64,000 bases of DNA from Facklamia sp. 7083-14-GEN3. GTDB lineage: Bacteria; Bacillota; Bacilli; Lactobacillales; Aerococcaceae. The translations under genes were made by a program, and so were the position numbers. The notes beneath the pieces are model-generated. The model saw only the letters and a list, made by a program, of their open reading frames with translations, was not told the origin of the DNA and searched no databases. The DNA is taken from contig NZ_JANSGD010000004.1 in NCBI RefSeq assembly GCF_024742075.1, positions 147,334 through 211,333 of the forward strand, written 5' to 3'. The stretch's first letter is position 1. The number at the start of each line of letters is the position of its first letter. Below, in pieces: positions 9,713-19,094 of this stretch.

Positions 9713-9758
9713 CAAAAACAATCCCACCATAATCATTGATTAGGTAAGATTGTTTTTG
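9713..9758 (-). terminator. Hairpin after the AbgT-family gene
   Basis: CAAAAACAATC (9713-9723) is complementary to 9748-9758 with a 24-nt loop. It lies downstream of the AbgT-family gene and upstream of the amino-acid importer, where it would separate the two minus-strand units. Long loop and low GC make it a moderate call. Confidence 0.5.
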
Positions 9759-9795
9759 TAGCAATTAATAAATACCTGCTTTGATTATATAAATC

Positions 9796-11373
9796 TTATA
9801 AAAGACCTAGTAAAGGTTGAATCATTGAAACCTGTACCGGGGCACCAGGACCTAACGGAAGGTTGAGAGAGTACCAAAGAATTAATAAGATTGACCAGAA
9901 AATCAAGAAAGCCATTGAGTAAGGTAGCATGGTTGAGATAAGTGTTCCGATTCCGCTCTTCTTATCATATCTTTGCATAAATACAAGAATCATTGCAAAA
10001 TAGTTCATCAGTGGAGAAATGATATTGGTCGATGAGTCTGCTACACGATAAGCCATTTGGGTCATCTCTGGTGATAAATTGATAGCTATAAACATTGGAA
10101 CAAAGATTGGTGCCAGGATTGCCCATTTGGCAGAAGCTGAACCAATAAACAAGTTGATGAAAGCTGAAAAGAAAATAAAAGCAAGGATTAAAGGAACTCC
10201 TGAAATTTTTTGACTTTGTAAGAAATCTGCTCCTGATGAAGCTAGGATGATTCCCAAATTAGAATGGGTAAAGTAAGCAATCAATTGAGAAGCAAAGAAA
10301 GCCATTACGATAAAACCTGCCATTGAGCGCATAGCCTCAATCATTGACTCTACAAAATCATTAGAGTTTTGGATTTTACCAGTCGTACGCCCGTAAACAT
10401 AACCGGGAATACCGAACAATAAGAATACCATAAAGAGTAAACCAGTGTTCATAAAAGGTTGTAAGGTTTTTTGTCCGGTTTCTGGATCGATTGATTGGAA
10501 GGGACCAAACCAAGGATTCATCAGTAGGAAAACCATGATTAATGAAATTAACAGTGCGATTCCTGCATTCTTCAATCCTTTTTCTTCCTTGTGAGAAAGT
10601 TCACTCGTTTCATTTTTTTCCAAGTCACCAAGATATGTACCAAGATGAGGCTCTACTACTTTTTCAGTAATTACGGTACCAATAATGGTTAAGAAAACAG
10701 TAGAAACGATTAAGAAATACCAGTTACCAGTAATAGAAACTTCATAAGGAATACCACTGGCATTTAAAGCAACGTTAGTGATTCCTCCAAGCAAAGCGTC
10801 AGTAGGGCCAAACATTAGGTTAGCCGAGAATCCGCCAGATACTCCTGCAAAGGCGGCAGCTAGACCAGCTATTGGATGACGCTTAGCACCGGCAAACATA
10901 ATGGCACCAAGTGGAACGACTACTACGTATCCAGCATCCGAAGCAATGTTTGAAATGATACCAGCAAAGACAACTACCATGGTCAAAAGAGAATTAGGCA
11001 CTTTCATGATTAATTTTTTCAAAGTAGCTCCAATTAGCCCCGACCATTCAGCAATTCCGACACCTAACATGGTGACGAGGACGGTTCCTAAAGGAGCAAA
11101 GCCAGTAAAGTTTGACACTGCCGATTCGAAAATATAACGAAGCCCTTCACTATTCATCAATGAAATAGCTGTAATAGTGCTAGTTTCATTTGCTTTGGCA
11201 TCGAAGAACTCAACAGATACGCCTAAACGGTAAACAATTTCAGAGATTAAAATAGTGATTGCAGATAAGATGATAAATATCACTACTGGGTGAGGCATTT
11301 TGTTACCCACTTTTTCTACCCAATCTAATGAACGTTGTAGAAAACTTTTCTTATTTTTTTGATTCGACTCCAT
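9796..11373 (-). CDS. abgT: AbgT family transporter
   Basis: Polytopic (525 residues) with roughly 11-13 hydrophobic segments. The N-terminal MPHPVVIFIILSAITILIS, the GVGIAEWSGLI helix, SNIASDAGYVVVVPLGA and FGPTDALLGG are characteristic of the AbgT family. Members import p-aminobenzoyl-glutamate in E. coli, and some export sulfonamides; which applies here is unknown, and Gram-positive members often lie near peptidases. No abgA/abgB partner is adjacent. The AGGAGG site is about 16 nt before ATG 11373, longer than usual, but no nearer in-frame start exists. Confidence 0.85.
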   Translation of the reverse strand: MESNQKNKKSFLQRSLDWVEKVGNKMPHPVVIFIILSAITILISEIVYRLGVSVEFFDAKANETSTITAISLMNSEGLRYIFESAVSNFTGFAPLGTVLVTMLGVGIAEWSGLIGATLKKLIMKVPNSLLTMVVVFAGIISNIASDAGYVVVVPLGAIMFAGAKRHPIAGLAAAFAGVSGGFSANLMFGPTDALLGGITNVALNASGIPYEVSITGNWYFLIVSTVFLTIIGTVITEKVVEPHLGTYLGDLEKNETSELSHKEEKGLKNAGIALLISLIMVFLLMNPWFGPFQSIDPETGQKTLQPFMNTGLLFMVFLLFGIPGYVYGRTTGKIQNSNDFVESMIEAMRSMAGFIVMAFFASQLIAYFTHSNLGIILASSGADFLQSQKISGVPLILAFIFFSAFINLFIGSASAKWAILAPIFVPMFIAINLSPEMTQMAYRVADSSTNIISPLMNYFAMILVFMQRYDKKSGIGTLISTMLPYSMAFLIFWSILLILWYSLNLPLGPGAPVQVSMIQPLLGLL

Positions 11374-11436
11374 GATACTATTAATTATTCCTCCTATAAT
11401 AATATTTTTTGTTAACTTTCATATCAAATCATAATA

Positions 11437-11464
11437 AAAGAGCGTTGAAATTTCAATACTCTTT
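11437..11464. promoter_or_regulatory. Palindrome upstream of the AbgT-family gene
   Basis: AAAGAG-CG-TTGAAATTTCAA-TA-CTCTTT is symmetric apart from the CG/TA internal mismatch. It lies 64-91 bp before the transporter start. It could be an operator or a hairpin; there is no T-run next to it to make it a terminator. The rest of the 299-bp gap (11374-11672) is A/T-rich with the L31 terminator as the only other clear element. Confidence 0.35.
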
Positions 11465-11602
11465 ATCCAATCAATTAAAATTTAAATAATTAGCGAAGCT
11501 TACTCTCTTTATATAGCTATAAAATTATAGAAAATAGAGAAAAATATAAAAATTAAGACTATCTGATTATTAATTTTTTTCTAAATTCATGTTTTAAAAG
11601 AA

Positions 11603-11634
11603 AAGAACCCGCTATATGTAATTAGCGGGTTCTT
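11603..11634 (-). terminator. Terminator of the L31 gene
   Basis: Perfect 12-bp stem AAGAACCCGCTA (11603-11614) with 11623-11634 and an 8-nt loop. On the minus strand it is followed by TTCTTTT, placing it 40 bp after the L31 stop. Confidence 0.8.
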
Positions 11635-11672
11635 AAAGAATGTGTGAGATTCTTTGTAAAGGTATAATATAA

Positions 11673-11942
11673 TTATTCTTCTTCTTTTGCGTTTTTGTCC
11701 ACAAATCCAAATTTTTTGTTGAACTTGTCAACACGTCCATCGGCCTGTGTAAATTTCTGACGTCCAGTATAGAATGGATGTGAATCAGATGAAATTTCGA
11801 TCCGGATTAATGGGTATGTGTTTCCATCTTCCCATTCAACTGTCTCTGAAGAAGACTTAGTTGATCCTGATAAAAATTTATAACCTGTTGAAGTATCCAT
11901 AAACACAACCGGATGATATTCTGGATGAATTCCTGCTTTCAT
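11673..11942 (-). CDS. rpmE2: 50S ribosomal protein L31, type B
   Basis: This 89-residue large-subunit protein starts [20 protein letters not shown] and contains [10 protein letters not shown], both diagnostic of L31. It has no cysteines, so it is the zinc-independent type B form, which in other bacteria replaces the zinc-binding type when zinc is scarce. I see no clear Zur-type box in the 200 bp upstream, and no second L31 gene in the window. It has its own terminator and stands alone. Confidence 0.95.
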   Translation of the reverse strand: MKAGIHPEYHPVVFMDTSTGYKFLSGSTKSSSETVEWEDGNTYPLIRIEISSDSHPFYTGRQKFTQADGRVDKFNKKFGFVDKNAKEEE

Positions 11943-12106
11943 GTGTATACTTCCTTTCTGCCGTAAATTATTTGCTAATCTACAGTTATTCTTTGCACGG
12001 AGTGCAACATAAGAATAATAACAAAAATTTTTAATGCTGACAATCTTTTTTTAGAATATAATGGAACATCTCACATCTTTTTGTTCGAAAACGAGATAAA
12101 AAATGC

Positions 12107-12112
12107 TATAAT
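12107..12112 (+). promoter_or_regulatory. Extended -10 promoter for the NUDIX-pgeF operon
   Basis: TATAAT preceded by TGC (an extended -10), 31 nt before the TTG start. No good -35 at 17 bp, as expected for extended -10 promoters. Confidence 0.55.
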
Positions 12113-12142
12113 TTATGAAAACACTTTAGAGGAGGGCAGAAA

Positions 12143-12799
12143 TTGAAACATGAAGAAAAACGAATTCGGCAATCGCTTGCTAATTATCAGCCGAATCAAT
12201 ATAAAGATAAGACGCATTATGCAGTTTTAATTCCTCTTATTCAAAGAGGAAATGAATGGCACCTCCTTTATGAAGTAAGAAGCTCCTTAATTTCCCAGCC
12301 GGGAGATACATCTTTTCCGGGAGGAAGGGTTGAAGCAGGTGAAACTTTTGAAGAAGCAGCGGTTAGAGAGACGACAGAAGAATTAAACATCAATCGTAAG
12401 CATATAGAAGTTATTGGAGAGTTGGATGGGTTGATCCACGATGTAACAATGATTCATTCTTATGTTGCCTTGCTTAAAGATATTACTTTTGATGATATAT
12501 GCCCGAATGCCAAAGAAGTCGCTTATTTGTTTACTCTTCCCTTAGACTATGTTTTAAACAACAACCCAACTTATTATGATGCTTCTGTATTAACGGAAGT
12601 AGGAGAAGATTTTCCCTTTCATCTAATGGCTCATGGCGAATCTTATCAATTTCGAGTTGGAAAACGTAAAATTCCTTTTTATAATTTGCCTAGTGGTGAA
12701 TACTTATGGGGCTTTACTGCGAGTATGACACGATGTTTTGCAGATGTCGTTCGTACTCACCATGATTTCAAAGTTCAGGAGGAGAATCTTGATGAATAA
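12143..12799 (+). CDS. NUDIX hydrolase, CoA-pyrophosphatase type
   Basis: A full NUDIX box spans residues 61-83 of 218 (GRVEAGETFEEAAVRETTEE..) and is preceded by SQPGDTSFPGG, the companion motif of CoA/NADH pyrophosphatases of the YeaB/NudL group. These cleave CoA or related dinucleotides to 3',5'-ADP and phosphopantetheine. The start is TTG 12143, 6 nt after GGAGGG; the nearby ATG at 12150 is out of frame. Its last 8 nt overlap the next gene, implying translational coupling. Substrate is inferred from the motif only. Confidence 0.82.
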   Translation: MKHEEKRIRQSLANYQPNQYKDKTHYAVLIPLIQRGNEWHLLYEVRSSLISQPGDTSFPGGRVEAGETFEEAAVRETTEELNINRKHIEVIGELDGLIHDVTMIHSYVALLKDITFDDICPNAKEVAYLFTLPLDYVLNNNPTYYDASVLTEVGEDFPFHLMAHGESYQFRVGKRKIPFYNLPSGEYLWGFTASMTRCFADVVRTHHDFKVQEENLDE

Positions 12800-13529
12800 T
12801 TATTTTCAACAATTCGAAAAAATGGGTTTACAGGTCTTTCTAGCAGGAGCAAAATATAATTTTAGGACATCCACCATGGGTGAAGCTGCTGTCAGTGAAC
12901 AAATTAATCACGCTCTTGATGATGGTAATTTTGACTTTCAGACTTTCTATACAGGAGAGCAAATTCATGGAGGGAAGGTGTCTTATCCTCTGGAAGAAAA
13001 AACTAATTCATTTGCAGTAGGTGAAATTATACCTCAATCAGATGGACTGATTACAGATCAACCTAAGCAGGTTTTAATGGTTAAATTTGCTGATTGCACT
13101 CCAATTATTATTTATGATGCACGTCAAAAAGTTGTTTCAATAGTGCATTCTGGTTGGAGAAGTACTGTTCAAAGAATTAGTCAGCTAGCAGTTAAAAGGA
13201 TGCAAGACCAATTCTATAGTAAAAAAGAAGATCTTTTGGTTTATATCGGTCCTTCTATTGATCAGGATAATTATGAAGTAGGTGAAGAAGTTTATCAAGC
13301 CTTTAATGAATGGGAAGATCAAAGCACATTTATCAAAGCGGGTGTTAAGGCAGGTAAGTATCAATTGAGTATGATAGATGCTAATCTTTATTTAATAAAA
13401 GAGCTTGGTATCAATGAAGAGAAAATAATGGTAGATAGACGTTCAACGTATCTATCTTCTGAACTTCACTCTGCACGTAAAGAAGGTAAGAATTATCAAT
13501 TAAACGGTCTTTTTGCCATGATTAAATAA
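12792..13529 (+). CDS. pgeF: Laccase-domain protein, PgeF/YfiH family
   Basis: The family (245 residues here) is annotated as polyphenol oxidase, with members acting as purine nucleoside phosphorylase/adenosine deaminase, and PgeF trims mis-incorporated serine from peptidoglycan precursors in E. coli. The His-Cys-His metal site is intact: H59 in EQIHGGKV, C102 in FADCTPIIIYD, H119 in VHSGWRSTVQ. ATG 12792 is 7 nt after AGGAGGA inside the end of the NUDIX gene; an upstream ATG at 12738 would add 18 residues with no family support. Followed by a terminator. Confidence 0.87.
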   Translation: MNNYFQQFEKMGLQVFLAGAKYNFRTSTMGEAAVSEQINHALDDGNFDFQTFYTGEQIHGGKVSYPLEEKTNSFAVGEIIPQSDGLITDQPKQVLMVKFADCTPIIIYDARQKVVSIVHSGWRSTVQRISQLAVKRMQDQFYSKKEDLLVYIGPSIDQDNYEVGEEVYQAFNEWEDQSTFIKAGVKAGKYQLSMIDANLYLIKELGINEEKIMVDRRSTYLSSELHSARKEGKNYQLNGLFAMIK

Positions 13530-13536
13530 AAAAATC

Positions 13537-13560
13537 AACCAAGCTTTTGCTTGGTTTTTT
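13537..13560 (+). terminator. Terminator after pgeF
   Basis: AACCAAGC (13537-13544), TTTT loop, GCTTGGTT, then further T residues. Confidence 0.85.
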
Positions 13561-13628
13561 TCTTTTTATGTAGCTTTTAGTGGAGGTTTGTTTAGAATAG
13601 AGGGTATTAAAAGAATTGGAGATGTAAT

Positions 13629-14432
13629 ATGGCAGAGAATAAGTTTAATAAAGAGGCATTTTTGGAACATTATAAAGGTCGAGATTATTCTTATGAATCC
13701 ATTCAAACTGAAATGGATGATGACAATAATAGTCACGTAGTTATTAAAGAATTAGAAGGACAATCACGTAAGCGAGTCCCGGAGTTTACTTCTAAATTAC
13801 GTCATCGATTAGTAGAGGTTCCAGATGAAATTTATCAAGCCTCTGGTATCCGTATTTTTGGTCATCGTATTAAAAGTTTACTATTCTCAACAGATGTGGC
13901 CCTAATTCGGAACTCTAATGCGCATGCTGTTATGTCTGTTTACCCTTTTACACCACAAATGGCTATCAATCAGTCGTTGATAAATGCCTCATCCGTACCG
14001 GTTTTCACAGGAGTAGGGGGCGGAACTACTAGTGGAGAGCGTAGTATTCAATTAGCTTTTCAATCAGAGCAAGCTGGAGCTTTTGGAGTAGTCGTTAATT
14101 CACCAATGGAAAACGATGTAATTCGGCAGATTGCTCAGGTAGTTGATGTCCCTGTAGTAGCGACTATTTCAAGTGAGCATGATGACTTTATTGGGAAATT
14201 AAATGCGGGAGCGGATATGCTAAATGTTTCTGGAGGAGCAACTACAGCTCGTTTAGTATCACATATTCGTCAACAAGTTGGAGATGTGGTGCCAATTATT
14301 GCTACAGGAGGGCCGACAGGACCCAGTATTTTAGAGACCATTGAAGCAGGTGCCAATGCTATTACTTATACCCCACCGGCTTCAGCAGATATTTTTGCCG
14401 AATTGATGGCTAAATATCGTAGAAATAAATAA
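13629..14432 (+). CDS. TIM-barrel protein of unknown function
   Basis: A polar N-terminal part (about 1-75 of 267) precedes an alpha/beta barrel. Successive strand-like segments are visible: VPVFTGVGGGTTSG, AGAFGVVVNSP, DVPVVATISS, AGADMLNVSGGA, VPIIATGGPTG and AGANAITYTPP. The last two, with glycine-rich loops, look like the phosphate-binding strands 7 and 8 of barrels such as NanE, ThiG and TrpA-like enzymes. I cannot assign a reaction: no complete catalytic signature is recognisable. The gene has its own ATG 8 nt after TTGGAGATG-type sequence, stands between a terminator and the transketolase promoter, and is probably monocistronic. Confidence 0.6.
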   Translation: MAENKFNKEAFLEHYKGRDYSYESIQTEMDDDNNSHVVIKELEGQSRKRVPEFTSKLRHRLVEVPDEIYQASGIRIFGHRIKSLLFSTDVALIRNSNAHAVMSVYPFTPQMAINQSLINASSVPVFTGVGGGTTSGERSIQLAFQSEQAGAFGVVVNSPMENDVIRQIAQVVDVPVVATISSEHDDFIGKLNAGADMLNVSGGATTARLVSHIRQQVGDVVPIIATGGPTGPSILETIEAGANAITYTPPASADIFAELMAKYRRNK

Positions 14433-14466
14433 AAATGGACTGATATAAAAATTAGTCAGAAAATGT

Positions 14467-14472
14467 TATAAT
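14467..14472 (+). promoter_or_regulatory. Extended -10 promoter for transketolase
   Basis: TATAAT preceded by TGT, 31 nt before the tkt start. No convincing -35. Confidence 0.5.
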
Positions 14473-14502
14473 AAATTTAAAATAAGTATAAGGGAGTTCA
14501 AT

Positions 14503-16503
14503 ATGTTTTCTAAAAAAGATCAAATTGCTGTAAATACGATTCGTGCCTTAAGTGTTGACCAAATTGAAGCCGCTAACTCAGGACATCCGGGGTTGCCACT
14601 TGGCGCAGCGCCAATGGCCTATACTTTGTGGTCCAGTCATTTGAATATTAATCCTAAAGATAGCAAATGGATTAATAGAGATCGTTTTGTGTTATCTGCC
14701 GGACATGGTTCAGCTATGTTGTATAGTTTATTACATTTATCTGGTTTCAAGGTTACTATGGAAGATTTAAAACAATTCCGTCAATTAGGTTCTATAACAC
14801 CAGGGCATCCTGAGTATCGTCATACTGATGGTGTTGAAGCGACTACTGGACCACTTGGTCAAGGGATTGCTCAAGCAGTTGGTATGGCTATGGCAGAACA
14901 ACATACGGCTGCATTATATAATACGGACGAGCATCAAGTTATTGATCATTATACCTATGCATTAGTGGGCGATGGCGACTTAATGGAAGGCATTTCTTAT
15001 GAAGCTTGCTCGTATGCTGGCCGTCAAAAATTAGGTAAATTAGTGGTCCTATATGACTCAAACGATATCTCATTAGATGGAGACTTGAATTTATCATTTG
15101 TGGAAGATATCAAAAAACGCTTTGAGAGTCAAAATTGGCATTATCAAAGAGTAGAAGATGGTAACGACCTAGAGGCTATTTCTCAAGCAATTGAAGTTGC
15201 TAAAGGAGTAAGCGATCAACCTTCAATCATTGAAGTGAAGACAGTTATTGGCTTTGGTTCACCTAATGAAGGAACTTCTAAAGTTCACGGAGCGCCATTG
15301 GGAGCAGACGCTTGGTCACAAACTAAAGCCAAATACGGTTATGATTATGAAGCATTTACTGTTCCTGAAGAGACCAAGTCTGTCTTTAATGAGAAAATAG
15401 TTGAACGTGGTCAAAAAACTCAAGCAGAATGGCAAAAACTATTTGAACAATATCAAGAATCTAATCCTGAATTAGCTAAAGAGTTTATAGCAGCTTTTGC
15501 AAACGAATTACCTGAAGAATATGCAGCTGACCTTGAATTTCTTGATGTGGATGCTAAAGCTGAAGCGACAAGAAGCTCTTCTGGAACAGCTATTCAAGGA
15601 TTAAAAGCTAGAATTCCATATTTATGGGGAGGCTCTGCTGACCTTTCTGGTTCAAATAAAACCATGATTAAAGAATCAGAAGATTTTATGCCAGAAAGTC
15701 GTCAAGGCCAAAATATTTGGTTTGGTGTGAGAGAATTTGCGATGGGTGCAATGATGAATGGTGCTGCCTTGCATGGTGGAAACAAAATTTATGGTGGTAC
15801 ATTCTTTGTTTTCTCAGATTACTTAAAAGCAGCCATTCGTTTATCAGCCCTATCTCAATTACCAGTTACATATGTTTTAACACATGACTCGGTCGCTGTT
15901 GGTGAAGATGGTCCGACACACGAACCGATTGAGCATTTAGCTGCTTTTCGCGCGATGCCAAATCTTAATGTAATCCGACCAGCAGATGCTAACGAAACAA
16001 TGGTAGCTTGGAAAATTGCTGTGGAATCTCAAAAGACACCTACATTGTTAGTTCTTAGCCGTCAAAATTTACCAGTTATTAATAGCTCGAATGAATTAGC
16101 AGAAGAGGGAGTTCGTAAAGGTGCTTATATCGTCTCCCCTGCCAAAGAAGACGCACAAGGTGTTTTGATTGCTACAGGATCTGAAGTCTCAGTAGCTATT
16201 GAGGCTCAATCACTATTGGCCGAAAAAGATGTTCATGTAAATGTTGTTTCGATGCCTGCTCAAAATATTTTCGATCAACAAAGTGAAGAATATAAAGAAA
16301 AGGTTCTTCCTAAACAACTTATTAAAAGAGCTTCTATAGAGATGGGTGCTAGCTTTGGATGGCACAAATATATTGGTATGGACGGCTTAGCGATAAGTAT
16401 TGATGAATTTGGTACTTCAGCCCCAGGCGATCAAGCTATTGAACACTTTGGTTTCTCAGCAGAAAAAATCGCTCAAGCTTATCTTGAATATTTTGAATTT
16501 TAA
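14503..16503 (+). CDS. tkt: Transketolase
   Basis: Thiamine-diphosphate enzyme (666 residues) of the non-oxidative pentose phosphate pathway that moves two-carbon units between sugar phosphates. Visible marks: the transketolase signature [20 protein letters not shown] (21-40), AGHGSAMLY with substrate-contact histidine, the ThDP/Mg motif GDGDLMEG (156-163), and the pyrimidine-domain [16 protein letters not shown]. Full length. Its product pool feeds ribose-5-phosphate to the prs gene found later in this window. Own promoter; cls follows after 20 nt, so read-through is likely. Confidence 0.96.
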   Translation: MFSKKDQIAVNTIRALSVDQIEAANSGHPGLPLGAAPMAYTLWSSHLNINPKDSKWINRDRFVLSAGHGSAMLYSLLHLSGFKVTMEDLKQFRQLGSITPGHPEYRHTDGVEATTGPLGQGIAQAVGMAMAEQHTAALYNTDEHQVIDHYTYALVGDGDLMEGISYEACSYAGRQKLGKLVVLYDSNDISLDGDLNLSFVEDIKKRFESQNWHYQRVEDGNDLEAISQAIEVAKGVSDQPSIIEVKTVIGFGSPNEGTSKVHGAPLGADAWSQTKAKYGYDYEAFTVPEETKSVFNEKIVERGQKTQAEWQKLFEQYQESNPELAKEFIAAFANELPEEYAADLEFLDVDAKAEATRSSSGTAIQGLKARIPYLWGGSADLSGSNKTMIKESEDFMPESRQGQNIWFGVREFAMGAMMNGAALHGGNKIYGGTFFVFSDYLKAAIRLSALSQLPVTYVLTHDSVAVGEDGPTHEPIEHLAAFRAMPNLNVIRPADANETMVAWKIAVESQKTPTLLVLSRQNLPVINSSNELAEEGVRKGAYIVSPAKEDAQGVLIATGSEVSVAIEAQSLLAEKDVHVNVVSMPAQNIFDQQSEEYKEKVLPKQLIKRASIEMGASFGWHKYIGMDGLAISIDEFGTSAPGDQAIEHFGFSAEKIAQAYLEYFEF

Positions 16504-16523
16504 AATTGTAAGGGGAAGTAGGT

Positions 16524-18083
16524 ATGGGAAAAAGAACAAATGAGACAAAGCCACTAATTGTTCGTTTGCTAATTATCGCTACCTTAACTATTCTCCAGAT
16601 TATATGGATAGTTGTATTAGTAAAAGACTTAATTGCCTATTCTGTTTGGTTAAATATTTTTATGACTATCATATCTTTTGGGATTATTATCTATTTGCTA
16701 GATAAGAATGAAAGCCCTGCTTATCGATTATCATGGATTGTTTTATTAGCAGTTTCACCTATTGTTGGATCTTTGTTTTATCTCTATGCAGGAAACAAAC
16801 GTCCTTTGGCTGATATGACAGAACGACTCAATCGACAGAATCGCTATCATTTAAGGGACTTAAAAAAAGTCCCTAACGCCCTAGGGTCTCTAGTACAAGA
16901 TAATCCGCGCATTGCGGCCATTGCAAAATATGTTAATGATTATGCCAAAATGCCTGTTTCTGCGGGTGTGGATGTAAAATATTTTGCCAATGGTGAATCG
17001 ATTATGGAACCACTCATTCAAGACCTTGAATCAGCTCAGTCACATATTTTTCTTGAATTTTTTATTATTGAACAAGGTCAAATGTATGATCAAATATTCG
17101 ACGTGCTTAAAAGAAAAGCTCAAGAGGGTGTGGAAGTACGTTTAATATATGATGATTTTGGCTGCCTATTAAGACTTCCTAAAGATTTTGTTGAACAGAT
17201 GGAAACGTTCAATATTAAAGCACTTAAGTTTAATCCTGTCCGACCAATTGTTTCACTTGTATACAATACCCGTGATCACCGCAAGTATATAATCATCGAT
17301 GATAAGATTGCCTACACAGGAGGTCTAAATATTGCAGATGAGTATATTAATGCGGTGGAACGATTTGGTTATTGGAAAGACACCATGATTCGTATTAGAG
17401 GTGCCGCTGTATGGAATATTTCACAAATGTTCTTAACGATGTGGAATGCCTATGTAACTGAAGATTCAGATGACAAAAAATTTGTTGACCAATCCAGTTT
17501 AGATGAAAGTTTAAGTATTATTGAAGATAATGAAGCCAGTGGCTATGTTCAACCCTTTAGTGATACACCGTTAGATAGTGAAGTGATAGGTGAAAATGTT
17601 TATCGTGAAATTCTCAATACCGCAGAGCGTTATGTTTATATTTTTACTCCCTATTTAATTATTTCGTATGAATTACAAACAGCTATGACTTTGGCTGCTA
17701 AAAGAGGCGTAGATGTGCGCTTAATGACACCTGGTATTCCTGATAAAAAACTAGTCTATCGAATTACTCGATCTTTCTATCGCCCTTTGATGGAAGGTGG
17801 AGTAAAAATATATGAATATACTCCCGGTTTTTTACATGCTAAATCATTCGTTTCAGATGACCGGGTAGCGATAGTAGGGACACTTAATTTAGATTATCGC
17901 TCACTGTATCTTCATTTTGAAACAGCTACTTTGTTATATTATCATCCAGAAATAAAAGCAATTAAAGATGACTTTATTCAAGCACAAAGTGTGGCTGAAT
18001 TAATTCGAATGAAACATCTAAGGCGTTCGATTGTAGGAAGAATTATTGATGCATTATTAAGATTGCTAGCTCCATTTGTCTAG
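16524..18083 (+). CDS. cls: Cardiolipin synthase
   Basis: Membrane enzyme of the phospholipase D superfamily that joins two phosphatidylglycerols into cardiolipin. The protein (519 residues) has two N-terminal membrane segments (about 12-62 and 70-90) and two HKD motifs, HRKYIIIDDKIAYTGG at 252 and HAKSFVSDDRVAIVGT at 438, both intact. Start ATG 16524 follows AAGGGGAAG. The next gene begins 18 nt later with AGGAGG, suggesting an operon with the zinc peptidase. Confidence 0.93.
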   Translation: MGKRTNETKPLIVRLLIIATLTILQIIWIVVLVKDLIAYSVWLNIFMTIISFGIIIYLLDKNESPAYRLSWIVLLAVSPIVGSLFYLYAGNKRPLADMTERLNRQNRYHLRDLKKVPNALGSLVQDNPRIAAIAKYVNDYAKMPVSAGVDVKYFANGESIMEPLIQDLESAQSHIFLEFFIIEQGQMYDQIFDVLKRKAQEGVEVRLIYDDFGCLLRLPKDFVEQMETFNIKALKFNPVRPIVSLVYNTRDHRKYIIIDDKIAYTGGLNIADEYINAVERFGYWKDTMIRIRGAAVWNISQMFLTMWNAYVTEDSDDKKFVDQSSLDESLSIIEDNEASGYVQPFSDTPLDSEVIGENVYREILNTAERYVYIFTPYLIISYELQTAMTLAAKRGVDVRLMTPGIPDKKLVYRITRSFYRPLMEGGVKIYEYTPGFLHAKSFVSDDRVAIVGTLNLDYRSLYLHFETATLLYYHPEIKAIKDDFIQAQSVAELIRMKHLRRSIVGRIIDALLRLLAPFV

Positions 18084-18100
18084 CAGTTAGGAGGCTGAAA

Positions 18101-19042
18101 ATGAAGTGGGAAGATTTAAGAAGAAGTAAAAATGTTGAGGATCGTAGGGGACGAGGTGGAAGTTCTTTTGGTGGGGGAATGGGCTCAGGCCGTTCAGGCG
18201 GTATGGGTGGAAATCTTCTTATGATGTTATTAATGTCGAAAGGTAAGTTCAAATGGTTTTTGATAGGAATCTTGCTTATTTTCTTTTTTACAGGAGGATC
18301 TTCCTTATTAGGTGGCGGCCAACCAACGAATCGCAATTATGGTGATTCAGGTGTCGTTTTTGAAGATACTACCGAAAAGTCCGATTCTAACAATCAAATA
18401 TCTGATGAAGAGGGAGAATTTCTTTCAGCAGTATTAGCTAATACCGAAGATTTCTGGGCTATGAAATTTGCTGAGTATGAATTGAGCTATAAAAAACCAA
18501 AATTAGTCCTTTACACAGAAGGAACAAACACAGGTGGATGTGGATTTGGTCAAAGTTCAGCTGGACCTTTCTATTGTCCAGGGGACCAATCTATCTATAT
18601 AGATGTTAGTTTTTATCGTGAATTAGCTAATAAATATGGTGCACCAGGAGATTTTGCGATGGCTTACGTTCTCGCTCATGAAGTGGGTCATCACGTCCAA
18701 CAACAGCTAGGGACTATGGACGATTATCAAAGACTAGCTCAGCAAAATCCAGGCGCTAAAAATGAATTAACTGTGCGCTTAGAACTGCAAGCAGATTATT
18801 ATGCAGGAGCTTGGGCACGCTATGCTGATGAACAAGATATTTTAGATGAAGGAGATATTGAAGAAGCGCTTCAAGCAGCGTTTTCAGTTGGGGATGATAC
18901 CTTGCAAAAAGAAACGATGGGCTATGTTGTACCAGATTCCTTTACCCATGGAACATCTAAGCAAAGACAAGAATGGTTTGCTAGAGGTTATAAATATGCT
19001 GGAGATTTCCAAGAAGCAGATACCTTTAATCGTGATATCTAA
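18101..19042 (+). CDS. Neutral zinc metallopeptidase (YpfJ family)
   Basis: The 313 residues start with a glycine/arginine-rich cytoplasmic segment (RRGRGGSSFGGGMGSGRSGG), followed by one membrane helix (about 47-63) and an outer catalytic domain. The zinc site is HEVGHH at 193-198, with a downstream ELQADYYAGAWA helix that supplies the third ligand in this family. The membrane-anchored protease has no established substrate. ATG 18101 sits 8 nt after AGGAGG. Transcription ends in a long palindrome shared with pepD. Confidence 0.85.
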   Translation: MKWEDLRRSKNVEDRRGRGGSSFGGGMGSGRSGGMGGNLLMMLLMSKGKFKWFLIGILLIFFFTGGSSLLGGGQPTNRNYGDSGVVFEDTTEKSDSNNQISDEEGEFLSAVLANTEDFWAMKFAEYELSYKKPKLVLYTEGTNTGGCGFGQSSAGPFYCPGDQSIYIDVSFYRELANKYGAPGDFAMAYVLAHEVGHHVQQQLGTMDDYQRLAQQNPGAKNELTVRLELQADYYAGAWARYADEQDILDEGDIEEALQAAFSVGDDTLQKETMGYVVPDSFTHGTSKQRQEWFARGYKYAGDFQEADTFNRDI

Positions 19043-19091
19043 TAAAAAGAGAACTCTTTATGAATATTCATAAAGAGTTCTCTTTTTATTA
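19040..19091. terminator. 52-bp perfect palindrome, bidirectional terminator
   Basis: Arms 19040-19065 and 19066-19091 are fully complementary, with AAAAAGAGAACTCTTTATG in the left arm. It overlaps the stop of the zinc peptidase gene and lies 4 bp from the convergent pepD stop. A-tract and T-tract on the two sides allow termination in both directions. Confidence 0.85.
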
Positions 19092-19094
19092 ACT

